Under the pieces are notes generated by a model, which searched no databases, was not told the DNA's origin, and worked only from the letters and a program-made list of their open reading frames with translations. Position numbers and translations under genes: made by a program. This document shows positions 34,918 to 44,375 of a stretch of DNA of 64,000 bases, piece after piece. Source of the DNA: Methanobrevibacter millerae (GTDB lineage Archaea; Methanobacteriota; Methanobacteria; Methanobacteriales; Methanobacteriaceae); assembly GCF_001477655.1 (NCBI RefSeq), contig NZ_CP011266.1, positions 2,464,001 to 2,528,000 of the forward strand, written 5' to 3'. Numbering within the stretch: the stretch's first letter is position 1; every line of letters begins with the position of its first letter.

Positions 34918-35334
34918 ATGGTAAAATACAAAATAGCTGCAGTAGTTGCAGAATTTAATTATGATATTACACAAATGATGTTGGAATTAGCAACAGCTGA
35001 AGCTAAAAATAGAGATTGTGAAATTACAAAAGTAGTTGCTGTTCCTGGTGTATTTGATATGCCACTTGTTATTAAAAAATTATTACAGAAAGATGAATAT
35101 GATGCAATTATCACTTTAGGTGCAGTCATTGAAGGAGCAACTGACCACGATCAAATCGTAGCACAGCATGCTTCCCGTAAAATAGCTGATTTAGCACTTG
35201 AATATGATACTCCTGTTGCATTAGGAATCACCGGTCCAGGTATGACAAGATTAGATGCACACAGACGTGTCAAAAATGCAAAAAGTGCAGTTGAAGCAGC
35301 TATTAAAATGTGTGATAGATTAAAAGAAATTTAA
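34918..35334 (+). CDS. ribH: 6,7-dimethyl-8-ribityllumazine synthase
   Basis: The 138-residue enzyme condenses ribulose-derived butanone phosphate with the ribitylamino-uracil to give lumazine, the precursor of riboflavin and flavin cofactors. Family marks are IAAVVAEFNYDI, VPGVFDMPLVIKKLL, ITLGAVIEGATDHDQIV with the catalytic histidine, and ALGITGPGMT. I use the ATG at 34918 because GGAGG lies at a normal distance before it; the ATG at 34903 contains that binding site. The protein is slightly short, as is usual for archaeal RibH. It is followed by methanogenesis marker 11 after 9 bases. Confidence 0.94.
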   Translation: MVKYKIAAVVAEFNYDITQMMLELATAEAKNRDCEITKVVAVPGVFDMPLVIKKLLQKDEYDAIITLGAVIEGATDHDQIVAQHASRKIADLALEYDTPVALGITGPGMTRLDAHRRVKNAKSAVEAAIKMCDRLKEI

Positions 35335-35343
35335 GATGATTGT

Positions 35344-36282
35344 ATGGAAATTTTAAAACCTGAAGAGTTAAAAGAAAAATTTTCTGATCCTTGGGTTGCA
35401 CCATATGAAAAAGTGCTAACCATGGTTGATGGAGATAAGGTTGAAATTGTCGAGTATCATCCATGTATTTCAGGATCCCACTGGTTATTACATCAATATA
35501 AAAATAATTCCGAATTGATTGATGATGCTTACCGTGACGGAAATAAACATGTTTATTCCTGCCATGTAGGCTCTGCTCCTCTCGACTTAAAAGCTAGTTT
35601 TAATGCAGCCGGAATTGATGAAATCAAAATTGTTGATGATGAGGTTAAAGTCACTCATGCAGGTCTTGCGGGTGCAGGCGTAGGTGCTGGAATGTGTAGA
35701 GGAATGGGTAAAGGCGTTAAATATATAGAGCTCATTAAATCTGGTGGAGGTTCAAAAGAAGGTAGAGCAACAGTAGTAACACCTAAACTTGAAAAAGTCG
35801 TCATAGGTGTTGACGATACTGATGTAAAAGATGCCGGTGCAACATGGACAATGGCTCATAATCTAGGTGTTGAATTGGCTAGCGAAGGTTTTGAATACTT
35901 GGATCATATAATTGTTCAGTTATATCCACACAACCCACATAAAACTCAAAACTGCGTTTCAATCGCTTTAACATTTGCTGTTGAAAGTGACAAAAAAGAA
36001 GCTTTAATTAATAGAGTTATTGAAATTCTTAAAAGAGACACTTTATCCGATAAAACTGCAATAGCTATTTTGGAAGGTCTTGAAATACCAAAAAAATTAA
36101 GAGAATACTCAATCGCTACAAAATCCGGTATGATGGACATTGAAACTGCAGAAGCTACTGCAAAAGAATTAGATATAGACTTGATTGCAGTTACTGGTGA
36201 ACAAGGTAAAGTAGGTGCTCTTGCAGCTTTAGGTCTTTACAACGATGTTGAAGAAGCAGTTAAAGCATATGATAAAAAATAA
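35344..36282 (+). CDS. Methanogenesis marker protein 11
   Basis: This 312-residue protein matches the marker found only in methanogens: VEYHPCISGSHWLLHQYKN near residue 40, VYSCHVGSAPLDLKASF, AGLAGAGVGAGMCRGMG, and then a second half starting VVIGVDDTDVKDAGATW near 160. The IGVDDTD motif is shared with the TiaS-type nucleotide-binding proteins that modify tRNA(Ile2), so an ATP-dependent reaction is likely, but the real function is unknown. LYPHNPHKTQNCVSIALTF also belongs to that half. The gene ends in a hairpin terminator. Its presence strongly supports a methanogenic host organism. Confidence 0.92.
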   Translation: MEILKPEELKEKFSDPWVAPYEKVLTMVDGDKVEIVEYHPCISGSHWLLHQYKNNSELIDDAYRDGNKHVYSCHVGSAPLDLKASFNAAGIDEIKIVDDEVKVTHAGLAGAGVGAGMCRGMGKGVKYIELIKSGGGSKEGRATVVTPKLEKVVIGVDDTDVKDAGATWTMAHNLGVELASEGFEYLDHIIVQLYPHNPHKTQNCVSIALTFAVESDKKEALINRVIEILKRDTLSDKTAIAILEGLEIPKKLREYSIATKSGMMDIETAEATAKELDIDLIAVTGEQGKVGALAALGLYNDVEEAVKAYDKK

Positions 36283-36312
36283 GGGAAAATTCTCTTATTT
36301 ATCTATTTTTTA
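36278..36312. terminator. Bidirectional hairpin terminator
   Basis: AATAAGGGA and TCTCTTATT pair over nine positions (one G-T wobble) around an AAAT loop. A TATTTATCTATTTTTT tract follows. The hairpin overlaps the marker 11 stop codon and separates it from the convergent gene at 36310, so it may end transcripts from both sides. Confidence 0.6.
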
Positions 36313-38031
36313 AGTATTAGCTGATTTACTAAAATCTATATTTATAAATCCATTCTTTTCAAATCTTTTTGAAGAGGAACCATTCACATCATCGAATTTT
36401 AATTGAATTAAATGATTTTCATATGTAAAATTCTTATTTTCAATCGTTGAATTGACATAACCAATACTGCCCACATAGGAATCATCCGCCATAATGGAAT
36501 AGCTTTCATTTTCTAAAAAAACACCTGTGGAATTAGATATTGATACATTATCCACTATTAACTCATAAGACCATGACCCGGATTGTCTTGAAGAAATCAT
36601 GTATTTCTCATCATAAGATACATTATTTTCTTTTATATTGTGAGAAACTACTGACTTATCAAAGACATCAATCAGCCTACTGTTTTGAATAATGTCACCA
36701 TCATCAACATGAAGTGCATTTTTTACATCAAGAGGCAGTCTTAATATATCAGGTTCAAAGTCTCTTGTTTCATTTATTACATAAAGGTCATTATCTATAA
36801 GAACCGTATCATTTACTTTAATTCCAAGCGTCATCATTGCATCTGATGGCATCCGTATTACATTAGATTCATTTTCAATTGCAGTGTCCACAGTGTATGG
36901 ACCTCTAACTGAAATTGAATTGTCATTTCTATGGTCAGTGAAAATTATTAAATTTCGGGAATTGGGTTCTATTGAAATAGTACCATTATCAAAAGTAGCG
37001 GCACCTAAAAATGTTGAAAGCATCAAAAGCAAAATGATGAGTGAAATAATTAGTGGAAAATGAACTTTAATAAAAGATTTTAATAAATTTCCCCCACGAG
37101 TTTTTCTATACATGCTAATGGATTGAATTATAACTTTAGCAAAATAATAGATTGATAAAAGTATGCCCACAACAGAAATTATAACTCCTACAGATAAAGG
37201 AATGAATTTAACAAAGAATATGGTAAACAAACCTAAAATAACTAAAGATAAACCAACGATTGACATACGAATATAATACCCAATATCATCAATCATAGTA
37301 ACCCTACCATACTTATTAGCACGGTTCATAATTGTTCTTACAACTTCATTAGCCATGATATTTAAATCAGCTAAAGGAGACATATCATGTTCTATTGCAC
37401 CAATGTCGACCTCCATAATGGAAATGCCCAATACATCAGCATCAATAACAATACCAACATCCACACCATAATCCTTTTCAAAATGAATTTTCTTTAAAAT
37501 TTCCTTACGTGCAGCAAACTGACCGCTTAAAGGCTGTTCAAATGAAATCTCTGGAAAAAAAAAGTTTAAAAGTGGTTTTGCAGTAAGTTCAGTGACACGG
37601 CCACTTTCACGTGCAAATTTTGTCTTAGTAATATCTGTTTTACCCATTAAAATAGGTTTAATCATTGATTCAACTTTTTTACTAGTTAAATTATGAATAT
37701 CTGCATCAATAAATGCTATAATATCACATTCAGCATATTTATAGCCCGTAAATAGAGCTTCACCCTTACCTTTATTAACTTCATGATTAATTACAATAGC
37801 ACCGGCATTAGAAGCTTCTTCAGCGGTATTATCTGATGATCCGTCATTGACTACTATAATTTCATCAACACATGAAACCTTTTTAATTACTTCCACTACC
37901 CTAGCTACTGTATTTTCTTCATTAAAAGCAGGTATGATTACAGAAACCTTTTGATATTTAGGTTTTGATGATTTTATACCCGCAAGCAAAAAAGTAAGAA
38001 GTACAAATAACCAAGACAAATTATTCACCAA
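36310..38031 (-). CDS. GpgS-like glycosyltransferase fused to membrane and exterior domains
   Basis: The 573-residue protein begins with a membrane helix (residues 4-18). Residues 28-250 are a GT2/GT81-type transferase: VSVIIPAFNEENTVARV, VNDGSSDNT, NKGKGEALFTG, IDADI at 108-112, GRVTELTAKPLLNFFFPE, EQPLSGQFAARKEIL and YGVDVGIVIDAD. The last blocks are diagnostic of glucosyl-3-phosphoglycerate synthase. Membrane helices follow at about 256-300 and 323-345, and then a roughly 220-residue tail rich in N-glycosylation sites. That tail has two repeats of the form VIRMPSDAMMTLGIKVNDTV and ILRLPLDVKNALHVDDGD, which resemble swapped-hairpin or double-psi barrel strands. The role of a GpgS-like domain tied to an outer domain is unclear. 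Confidence 0.8.
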   Translation of the reverse strand: MVNNLSWLFVLLTFLLAGIKSSKPKYQKVSVIIPAFNEENTVARVVEVIKKVSCVDEIIVVNDGSSDNTAEEASNAGAIVINHEVNKGKGEALFTGYKYAECDIIAFIDADIHNLTSKKVESMIKPILMGKTDITKTKFARESGRVTELTAKPLLNFFFPEISFEQPLSGQFAARKEILKKIHFEKDYGVDVGIVIDADVLGISIMEVDIGAIEHDMSPLADLNIMANEVVRTIMNRANKYGRVTMIDDIGYYIRMSIVGLSLVILGLFTIFFVKFIPLSVGVIISVVGILLSIYYFAKVIIQSISMYRKTRGGNLLKSFIKVHFPLIISLIILLLMLSTFLGAATFDNGTISIEPNSRNLIIFTDHRNDNSISVRGPYTVDTAIENESNVIRMPSDAMMTLGIKVNDTVLIDNDLYVINETRDFEPDILRLPLDVKNALHVDDGDIIQNSRLIDVFDKSVVSHNIKENNVSYDEKYMISSRQSGSWSYELIVDNVSISNSTGVFLENESYSIMADDSYVGSIGYVNSTIENKNFTYENHLIQLKFDDVNGSSSKRFEKNGFINIDFSKSANT

Positions 38032-38098
38032 TTATTAATTTATTATTTATAATATATTTTTTTAATACTATAAATGTTTATTATTAACATAGAAAAAA

Positions 38099-39130
38099 TT
38101 AATTCTTAATTTCAATAGTATTAGATTCACATAATCCATTGAACATAGTAGTTATTATATATTTACCTGCCGGTAAATTAATATTTAAGTTTGCTATACC
38201 ATTTGTATCTGTGATTCTTGTGTAAAATACACCATTAATATTAAAATTAACACTTTGATTAGGGCATGGGGTTCCATATCCATCAAGTATTGTAGCCTTG
38301 AATTTTGTACCATCCCTATAACTCATTGTAACGTCATTTGCTTTTATGATACTTAAAACAGTGATTGTGTTAGATACTTTTGAATCTCCGTACTGTGCAG
38401 TAATTATATATTTTCCAGGAATTAAATTAATAGCTAAGCTAGCTACACCTTCAGAATTGGTTAATCGAGTATAAAATACTCCATTAATGTTGAATGTTAC
38501 ATTAACACCCGCCATAGAAGATCCTTTTTCATCTACAAGTTTAACAGAATATCTGGAAGCATTTCTATAATATTTAACCAAATCATTATTTTCAACCAAA
38601 CGTGACAAGACAGTGATATGGCTAGCAGAATTTTCACCTGTGACGGGATTAGTTACAGTTAATATATAATTACCGGAGTCTAAATTAATATTTAACCTAA
38701 CATCACCATTTGAATCTGTTGTTCGATAATAAAAGACACCATTGATATTCATCATGACCTCTTTATTTGCAATCGGATTGCCATCAAAATCACGAATTGT
38801 TGTACTGAATTGAGATGAATTTTTATAATATTTAGTTAAATTATAAGAATCGACACTGGATTTTATGTTAACATATATTTCACAAGAAGAATTAATATAA
38901 TTACCTTTACCCTCAAATTCCAAGTTTACTAAATAATTACCTGAATTAAGACCCATATTTAATGAAATAAAACCATTTTCATTTGTATGTCTTGTATACT
39001 TTAAGCCATTGACATAAATATTAATTGATTCATTAGATAAAATATTGTTATTTGAATCAGCCAGCATTGCGATTAATTTTGTACCGTCATGATAATACAT
39101 TGAAATATTATCCGCTTTAATAACAGTATT
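38099..39130 (-). repeat. Four C-terminal adhesin repeats, nearly shared with 46567-47600
   Basis: Four tandem modules of about 85 codons encode the pattern YYRDGTKFxATI, NINGVFYTR, GxAxLNINLxxGKYIIT. Two of them are almost the same at DNA level as the matching modules of the second adhesin: for example, a 45-base stretch at 38333-38377 is identical to 46804-46848. This is the wall-proximal end of the protein and may serve as a stalk or wall-binding part. Confidence 0.75.
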
Positions 39131-42100
39131 AATTGAATCGATAGTGAATTTTTCATTAAGCAATATTGTTTTATATGTAGATTTATTGAATAATGCTTCA
39201 ACAGAATAATCTCCCAAATTCAAATTATTTAAAACTAGAATGCCTTCACCACCAATAGTTTTAACATTATAATTCTGATTATTTATTTTTAAATTAACGG
39301 TTTCATTTAGATTTTTAGATAATCTTACATTAATAGATACATTATTAATATTTTTTTCGATATTTACATCCATATTTATCTCATTTAGATAAACTTTGAA
39401 TGTTATTTCATTATCTGCCCCATTATAATTAGAATTACCATTGAAAATAATACTGGCCACATATTCTCCTACATCCAAACTATAAGGTAGCACAAATTCC
39501 TTATTAGAATTTATTTGATATTCTTTACCATCAATTATTAAAGTAAGAATTTCATCAATTTGATGATTTAGACCTGTGAAATAGTTTTTTACAATTATAT
39601 CATTAGAATAAAGAGTATTAGAAATGTTAATCATTAGTGAAGGATCAATCTTATTAATATTAACACTAACATTTTTATTTACAGGTTTATAATTGTTATT
39701 TCCAGCATAATGAATATTAATAGGATATTTGGAAGCATTTAAAATAACTGGAACAGAAAATTCACCATTTGATTTAAACAAATAATCAACATTGTTAATA
39801 GTTAATATAACATTTTCGTTTAATTTTAAGTTATTAATACCAATTAAATCAACAGTTGTCTTAATATATTCTCCATAATTAATATCAAATGTGTCAACAT
39901 CAAGTTTAGGTGTGGCCTTATCCACAAATACATTAATTTTTTGAGAATTTGAATAATAATTACTGTTACCCTCGAAATTCAAGACACATTCCCAAATTCC
40001 TGCATTCAATAAAACTGGAAGTTGATAGAGAGAATTTGCATTAATTAAATAAAGTTTATTATCAATATTTAAAGTTATTTCATGATTAAAAGTATTATTT
40101 ATAATTAAATAATCACCATAAGTTATATTTTCAATATTAATATTTAAATTAATATTTGATTTATTAATCTGGAATGCTTTAGAGGTATTTACTTTATTGA
40201 AGTTATCATTTCCTTCAAAAATTAAGTAAGCTACATAATTAGATGCATTTAATAAAACAGGAATTGTAAATTTAGAATTAGAATTTACTTCATAAACTAT
40301 ATCCCCCATATTTAATTTTAACTTTTCATTGATTTGATTACCTTTCATATCAGTTAAAGAAGTAATAAGAGTTGTTTTTTCACCATATGTGCCATTTGAA
40401 ACCAACAATCCAATATTGAAATTATTTTTTGATATTGTGAAATTTTCTATATTTTTAATAGAATTATAATTTTTATTTCCATTGAAAATAATATTAGCAC
40501 TATATTTAGAAGCATTTAATTGAATTGGAAGTGTATAATCATTGTTTGAATTGAAAGAATATTTTTTATTATCAATAATTAAATCAATATTTTCATTTAG
40601 TTTAGAATCGTTAATTCCAGTTAATTTAACATTAACAATCACATCCTCACCATATTTAACACTATTAATACTGGATTCTAAAAGAGGATTAGCTTTTAAT
40701 ACCTCAACATTGCCGGTAATGTTTTTACTGTTGAATTTTTCACTACCCCGATAATAAATAAAAATATTATAAGATGATGCATCTAAAATAGCTGGAAGAG
40801 TAAATAATCCATTAGCATTAATAGAATAATTAATACCATTAATATTTAAAATAAGTTTTTCATTAATTAATTTAGAATTAAAGATTAATGAAGTATTGAA
40901 AATTAAGTTATTTCCGTAATAAACATTTTCAACATTAAAACTTAAATCAGCATCATATTTTAAAACAGAAACATTATTGAAAGTTTTAGCGGAACAATAT
41001 TTTGATGTTTCACCATAATATACATTTATATTATAAAAACCCGCTTTAAATACATCAGGAATTAAAAAATATGAATTGGAAGAAATATTATAAGATTTAT
41101 TTTCTATAGTTAAAACAACAGTATCATTGATTAAAATGCCATTATCATCAATTAATGAAACAAAAACATTGAACTTATCACCATAATAAATATCATCGAC
41201 ATTTAAAGTTAAATAAAGAGGATGCTTGGAAAGATTAATCTTTAACTCATCATTTGAAGCTAAATAATGAACATTATTTACATAATTTGCAGTTAAATTA
41301 TTAATTCCATGTTTTAAATTAGTGAATGATGAACTAGCAAATCCATTGTTAACAGTTTTATTGTATTTTACACCATTACATTCAAAAATAACATAACCCT
41401 CATTAACCAAATGACCATATTGATCCTTAACCTCTGCAGTTAAATCAACAGAATTGTCATATCTTGAAACCTCGCTTAATACAGTAGTGGTCGTTAAATT
41501 GAAAACTGAGAATGCTTTAATACAAGCCACTTGAGAATTATAAAAGTGGCCTCTTTCAGACATGTTAATCTCATAATCATAAAAGTCAATCCAGTCAACA
41601 CCATTATAACTTATAAATGAAGTGTTTGGTTTATAGTGAGTTCTAGTTAAGGATACTTTCTCAGAAATTGGAATCCATGCTTCAGATGAAGTGGATAATT
41701 TAATAATTATTTTAAATAAATCATTTTTATAAATTGGTATGAATTCATCAAAATTAATTGTGAAATAACCTGGAAGTGAGGTACCATTCTGTGTTAGTTT
41801 CAACTCGTTGTTGACATATATTTCAACTGTATAATTTGATTCAATATTGAAATAGGTTGAAAATGCAGCCAAAATTTCATCAGATGTGGCATTGAAATTA
41901 TTCTGATACCACATAGTGCTTTGATTTGTTAAAAAATAATCTGTTATACCCGAAACGTCATATTGATAGTTTTTATTATATTTAACAGTATCATTTAAAA
42001 TAAAAGTGAATGAAGCATCATTTTGACCTACTCCCGCACAGCCAGTATCATAATATGATACATAAAAGTATCCGTTATCACCCCAATCAGGTCCCCAACT

Positions 42101-43588
42101 ATTTTTACATATCCATGCACCATCTCCGGGAGGAGAAGTTTTGAATTTGCTTTTAGAATAATTATCATCCCAACCTACAATTACAATAGCATGATTAAGA
42201 TTAGTTGGAATTGAACAATAATAACTATTAGATCTCATATATAAACCCGAATAATAAATTCCAGTAAATACCCCACCATAATTTAAAATTGCATACTTAA
42301 TTGCATCATTATCCGTATAACTTAATCTAGGAAGATAAACAATGTTTTGTACATGCATAACACTATCCATTAATGGAGATAAAAGAGTATTTAAAATATA
42401 TTTATCATCGGATTCATTAACTGGACCCATCCAACTTGCAAAATAACTTGGAACCATATTATTATATCCACCATTATTTGTCATCATATTACGTCCATAA
42501 TCAGAAAATAATGCCATTAAATTTTTCATGTTTTCTTCAGAAAAATCATATTCCACACCAGTAGCCTTTAAAATACAAGATTCCAATGCCGCAATTCCTG
42601 CAAATGCCCAGCAATTACCATCAGTTCCTTGATTTTTAACAGAAGAAACAAGTCCGTATTTTCTTAAATCATAACTAGAAGGTATGGAACCAGCATACGG
42701 AGTATAACTCATTTGAGTATAATTAAATCTTTCAAAATTAATATTATAAAAATCCAACTTAGTTAATTCACAATTGATGAATTTGTTATTAATGAAATTC
42801 TCATTATTATTGACAACACTAAAAACATTGTTCTTATTAAAAATATTATTTTCCATCATGAATGAAGAAATATCACAATATATGGCTTCACCTTCAATGG
42901 CTGAATTGTTAAAAAAGTTGGATGATGAAACACTGAGATTTCCATACATTTTATAAATGGCACCACCCTGATAAACAGCAGAGTTATTAATTGCAGTTAT
43001 ATTAATAAGTAACATATTAGTGTTCAAATCACAAATAGCTCCACCTAATTTAGCACTATTGTTTATAAAATAAGAATTCGAAATATTTAAAGTAGATGAG
43101 AAAGAATAAATGGCTCCCCCATAATCAGATGAAGAATCTCTAAAAATTACATTATCAGAAATTAATTCACCAGTGTTATAGATAGAAGCTCCTTTTAAAG
43201 TTAAATCATTGAATTTTAATAAACCTGAATTTAAAAAAGCATTTCCTGAGTTTTTAAATGAAATAATGGTATTTTCACTACTTTCACCATTAAATGAATT
43301 ATAATTAGAAATGGATTTCGAACTATCTAAAACATATTCACCATTGGCCAGATAAATATTTGAATTTTCTTTAATTCTATTAGATGTTAAATATTTATAA
43401 GGATTATCTATTGAACCATTTCCATTATCCTGAGATAAAGAAGAATCAAAATAAATATTTGAATATGAATCATCACTTGAGGCAGATAAAACAGAATCTG
43501 AAGATGTTATATTGTCTTCTGCACAAGTAAAAGGAATTGCTAATAATCCTATGAATAAAATTATAAAAATTATTTTATTATTTAACAT
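38099..43588 (-). CDS. Giant adhesin-like protein with papain-family peptidase domain
   Basis: A secreted 1,829-residue surface protein. The start MLNNKIIFIILFIGLLAIP is a signal peptide; I use the ATG at 43588 rather than a GTG at 43597. Residues about 45-280 are a right-handed beta helix of short repeats (YGGAIYSF, LGGAICDL, YQGGAIYKMYG). Residues about 300-530 are a C1A cysteine peptidase: KNQGTDGNCWAFAG with Gln320 and Cys326, NHAIVIVGWDDN with His466, CKNSWGPDWGDNGYFYVSY with Asn496. Then come about eight Ig-like repeats of 80-90 residues and four C-terminal repeats with NINGVFYTR and NLPAGKYIIT. It probably sits on the pseudomurein wall as an adhesin or wall-acting protease. Substrate unknown. 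Confidence 0.88.
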   Translation of the reverse strand: MLNNKIIFIILFIGLLAIPFTCAEDNITSSDSVLSASSDDSYSNIYFDSSLSQDNGNGSIDNPYKYLTSNRIKENSNIYLANGEYVLDSSKSISNYNSFNGESSENTIISFKNSGNAFLNSGLLKFNDLTLKGASIYNTGELISDNVIFRDSSSDYGGAIYSFSSTLNISNSYFINNSAKLGGAICDLNTNMLLINITAINNSAVYQGGAIYKMYGNLSVSSSNFFNNSAIEGEAIYCDISSFMMENNIFNKNNVFSVVNNNENFINNKFINCELTKLDFYNINFERFNYTQMSYTPYAGSIPSSYDLRKYGLVSSVKNQGTDGNCWAFAGIAALESCILKATGVEYDFSEENMKNLMALFSDYGRNMMTNNGGYNNMVPSYFASWMGPVNESDDKYILNTLLSPLMDSVMHVQNIVYLPRLSYTDNDAIKYAILNYGGVFTGIYYSGLYMRSNSYYCSIPTNLNHAIVIVGWDDNYSKSKFKTSPPGDGAWICKNSWGPDWGDNGYFYVSYYDTGCAGVGQNDASFTFILNDTVKYNKNYQYDVSGITDYFLTNQSTMWYQNNFNATSDEILAAFSTYFNIESNYTVEIYVNNELKLTQNGTSLPGYFTINFDEFIPIYKNDLFKIIIKLSTSSEAWIPISEKVSLTRTHYKPNTSFISYNGVDWIDFYDYEINMSERGHFYNSQVACIKAFSVFNLTTTTVLSEVSRYDNSVDLTAEVKDQYGHLVNEGYVIFECNGVKYNKTVNNGFASSSFTNLKHGINNLTANYVNNVHYLASNDELKINLSKHPLYLTLNVDDIYYGDKFNVFVSLIDDNGILINDTVVLTIENKSYNISSNSYFLIPDVFKAGFYNINVYYGETSKYCSAKTFNNVSVLKYDADLSFNVENVYYGNNLIFNTSLIFNSKLINEKLILNINGINYSINANGLFTLPAILDASSYNIFIYYRGSEKFNSKNITGNVEVLKANPLLESSINSVKYGEDVIVNVKLTGINDSKLNENIDLIIDNKKYSFNSNNDYTLPIQLNASKYSANIIFNGNKNYNSIKNIENFTISKNNFNIGLLVSNGTYGEKTTLITSLTDMKGNQINEKLKLNMGDIVYEVNSNSKFTIPVLLNASNYVAYLIFEGNDNFNKVNTSKAFQINKSNINLNINIENITYGDYLIINNTFNHEITLNIDNKLYLINANSLYQLPVLLNAGIWECVLNFEGNSNYYSNSQKINVFVDKATPKLDVDTFDINYGEYIKTTVDLIGINNLKLNENVILTINNVDYLFKSNGEFSVPVILNASKYPINIHYAGNNNYKPVNKNVSVNINKIDPSLMINISNTLYSNDIIVKNYFTGLNHQIDEILTLIIDGKEYQINSNKEFVLPYSLDVGEYVASIIFNGNSNYNGADNEITFKVYLNEINMDVNIEKNINNVSINVRLSKNLNETVNLKINNQNYNVKTIGGEGILVLNNLNLGDYSVEALFNKSTYKTILLNEKFTIDSINTVIKADNISMYYHDGTKLIAMLADSNNNILSNESINIYVNGLKYTRHTNENGFISLNMGLNSGNYLVNLEFEGKGNYINSSCEIYVNIKSSVDSYNLTKYYKNSSQFSTTIRDFDGNPIANKEVMMNINGVFYYRTTDSNGDVRLNINLDSGNYILTVTNPVTGENSASHITVLSRLVENNDLVKYYRNASRYSVKLVDEKGSSMAGVNVTFNINGVFYTRLTNSEGVASLAINLIPGKYIITAQYGDSKVSNTITVLSIIKANDVTMSYRDGTKFKATILDGYGTPCPNQSVNFNINGVFYTRITDTNGIANLNINLPAGKYIITTMFNGLCESNTIEIKN
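39360..41260 (-). repeat. Tandem Ig-like repeats in the first giant adhesin
   Basis: About eight diverged modules of 80-90 codons share the order YG-x-x-hydrophobic-x-V near the start, LNENVxLxINNxxY in the middle, and PVxLNASxYxxxIxFxGNxNY at the end. Copies differ enough that they are unlikely to recombine at DNA level. They form a long spacer between the peptidase and the C-terminal repeats and are missing from most of the second adhesin. Confidence 0.7.
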
Positions 43589-43597
43589 GTAATTCAC

Positions 43598-44375
43598 TAA
43601 TTAATATATTTATAAAAAACATGTTAATATAATTTTTATATGATGAATGAGTGGCAAAAATATTTAATTTCTTGTCATGACGTTTTATTGATTATAATTC
43701 TGTATTTTTTAATTGTTAGAATTCCATTTTTAGTCTTGTATAATTTATTTATTATTTAGGGATTGGTTTGTCTGTAGTAATTTTTGACTTTGTTGGATGT
43801 TTTCTCGATATTTTTATCATCAAAGCATGTATATCTCTTTGGAATTGATTGATTATGTATTTTCTTATGAAATCTTTTAATACAACTTGTATGACACTGT
43901 AATTTTGTAAATAATGTTTAAAATATTCTATTGATTATTTTGTTGATTTTAGCCTAAAACAATTTTTCTTTTACAATAGACTTTTAATTTGTGATGTATT
44001 GTTTGGAACAAATGAAATGTACATAATTTTATTGTTTGGTGTGATATTCAAATTCCCGGAATATTTCATAGTATTTACTTATTTTACGAAGTAAGTGATA
44101 TCCAATTTTCATTATTCTGGAATTTTATCCATAATATCTTGTAAAAATTGCTTATGTTCACAATTAATGGATTATTTTTTTCCACATTTTTTGCACTGAT
44201 ACTGCTGTTCTTTAAATTATATAGTTTTTCCATTGATATTTTGTTTATTTTTAGTTATTGTACTTTTTAATAATTTTATAAGCAAACAATCAGGACAATT
44301 AGAATGAATTTTAGTGATATGAAATTTCAAGTGTAAAAAAAATAATTTGAAAGAATCCTATAAAATTTTACAGAC
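43598..44375 (-). pseudogene. Decayed insertion-sequence transposase with one terminal repeat
   Basis: This 778-base stretch has no intact gene. On the minus strand, scattered reading frames recover transposase pieces in order: a zinc-ribbon start (SNCPDC, then QYQCKKCGKK), CEHKQFLQDIMDKIPE, and an end KRFHKKIHNQSIPKRYTC followed by IEKTSNKVKNYYRQTNP. Many stops and frameshifts separate them. At 44354-44375 lies a 22-base end (read on the minus strand GTCTGTAAAATTTTATAGGATT) that matches both ends of the remnant at 46158-46552. This could be an ISM1-type element of Methanobrevibacter, which I cannot confirm. The first 100 bases next to the adhesin hold TATA-like sequences, its probable promoter. 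Confidence 0.7.

Noticed and set aside
38099-41260. CRISPR-like or satellite repeats suggested by repeated motifs
   Set aside because: The repeats lie in one long open frame, are about 250 bases per unit, diverge in sequence and encode Ig-like modules. They lack short identical repeats with spacers.
43588-43640. Leaderless transcript for the first giant adhesin, from a TATA-like sequence close to its ATG
   Set aside because: The region is so AT-rich that several TATA-like sequences fit, including one near 43635 that would leave a normal leader. No choice can be supported.
43770-43790. GTCTGTAGTAATTTTTGACTT as the missing second end of the left insertion-sequence remnant
   Set aside because: Only the first seven bases match the end consensus, and this stretch encodes the last transposase residues (NYYRQTNP) on the minus strand. 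The true outer end was not found.
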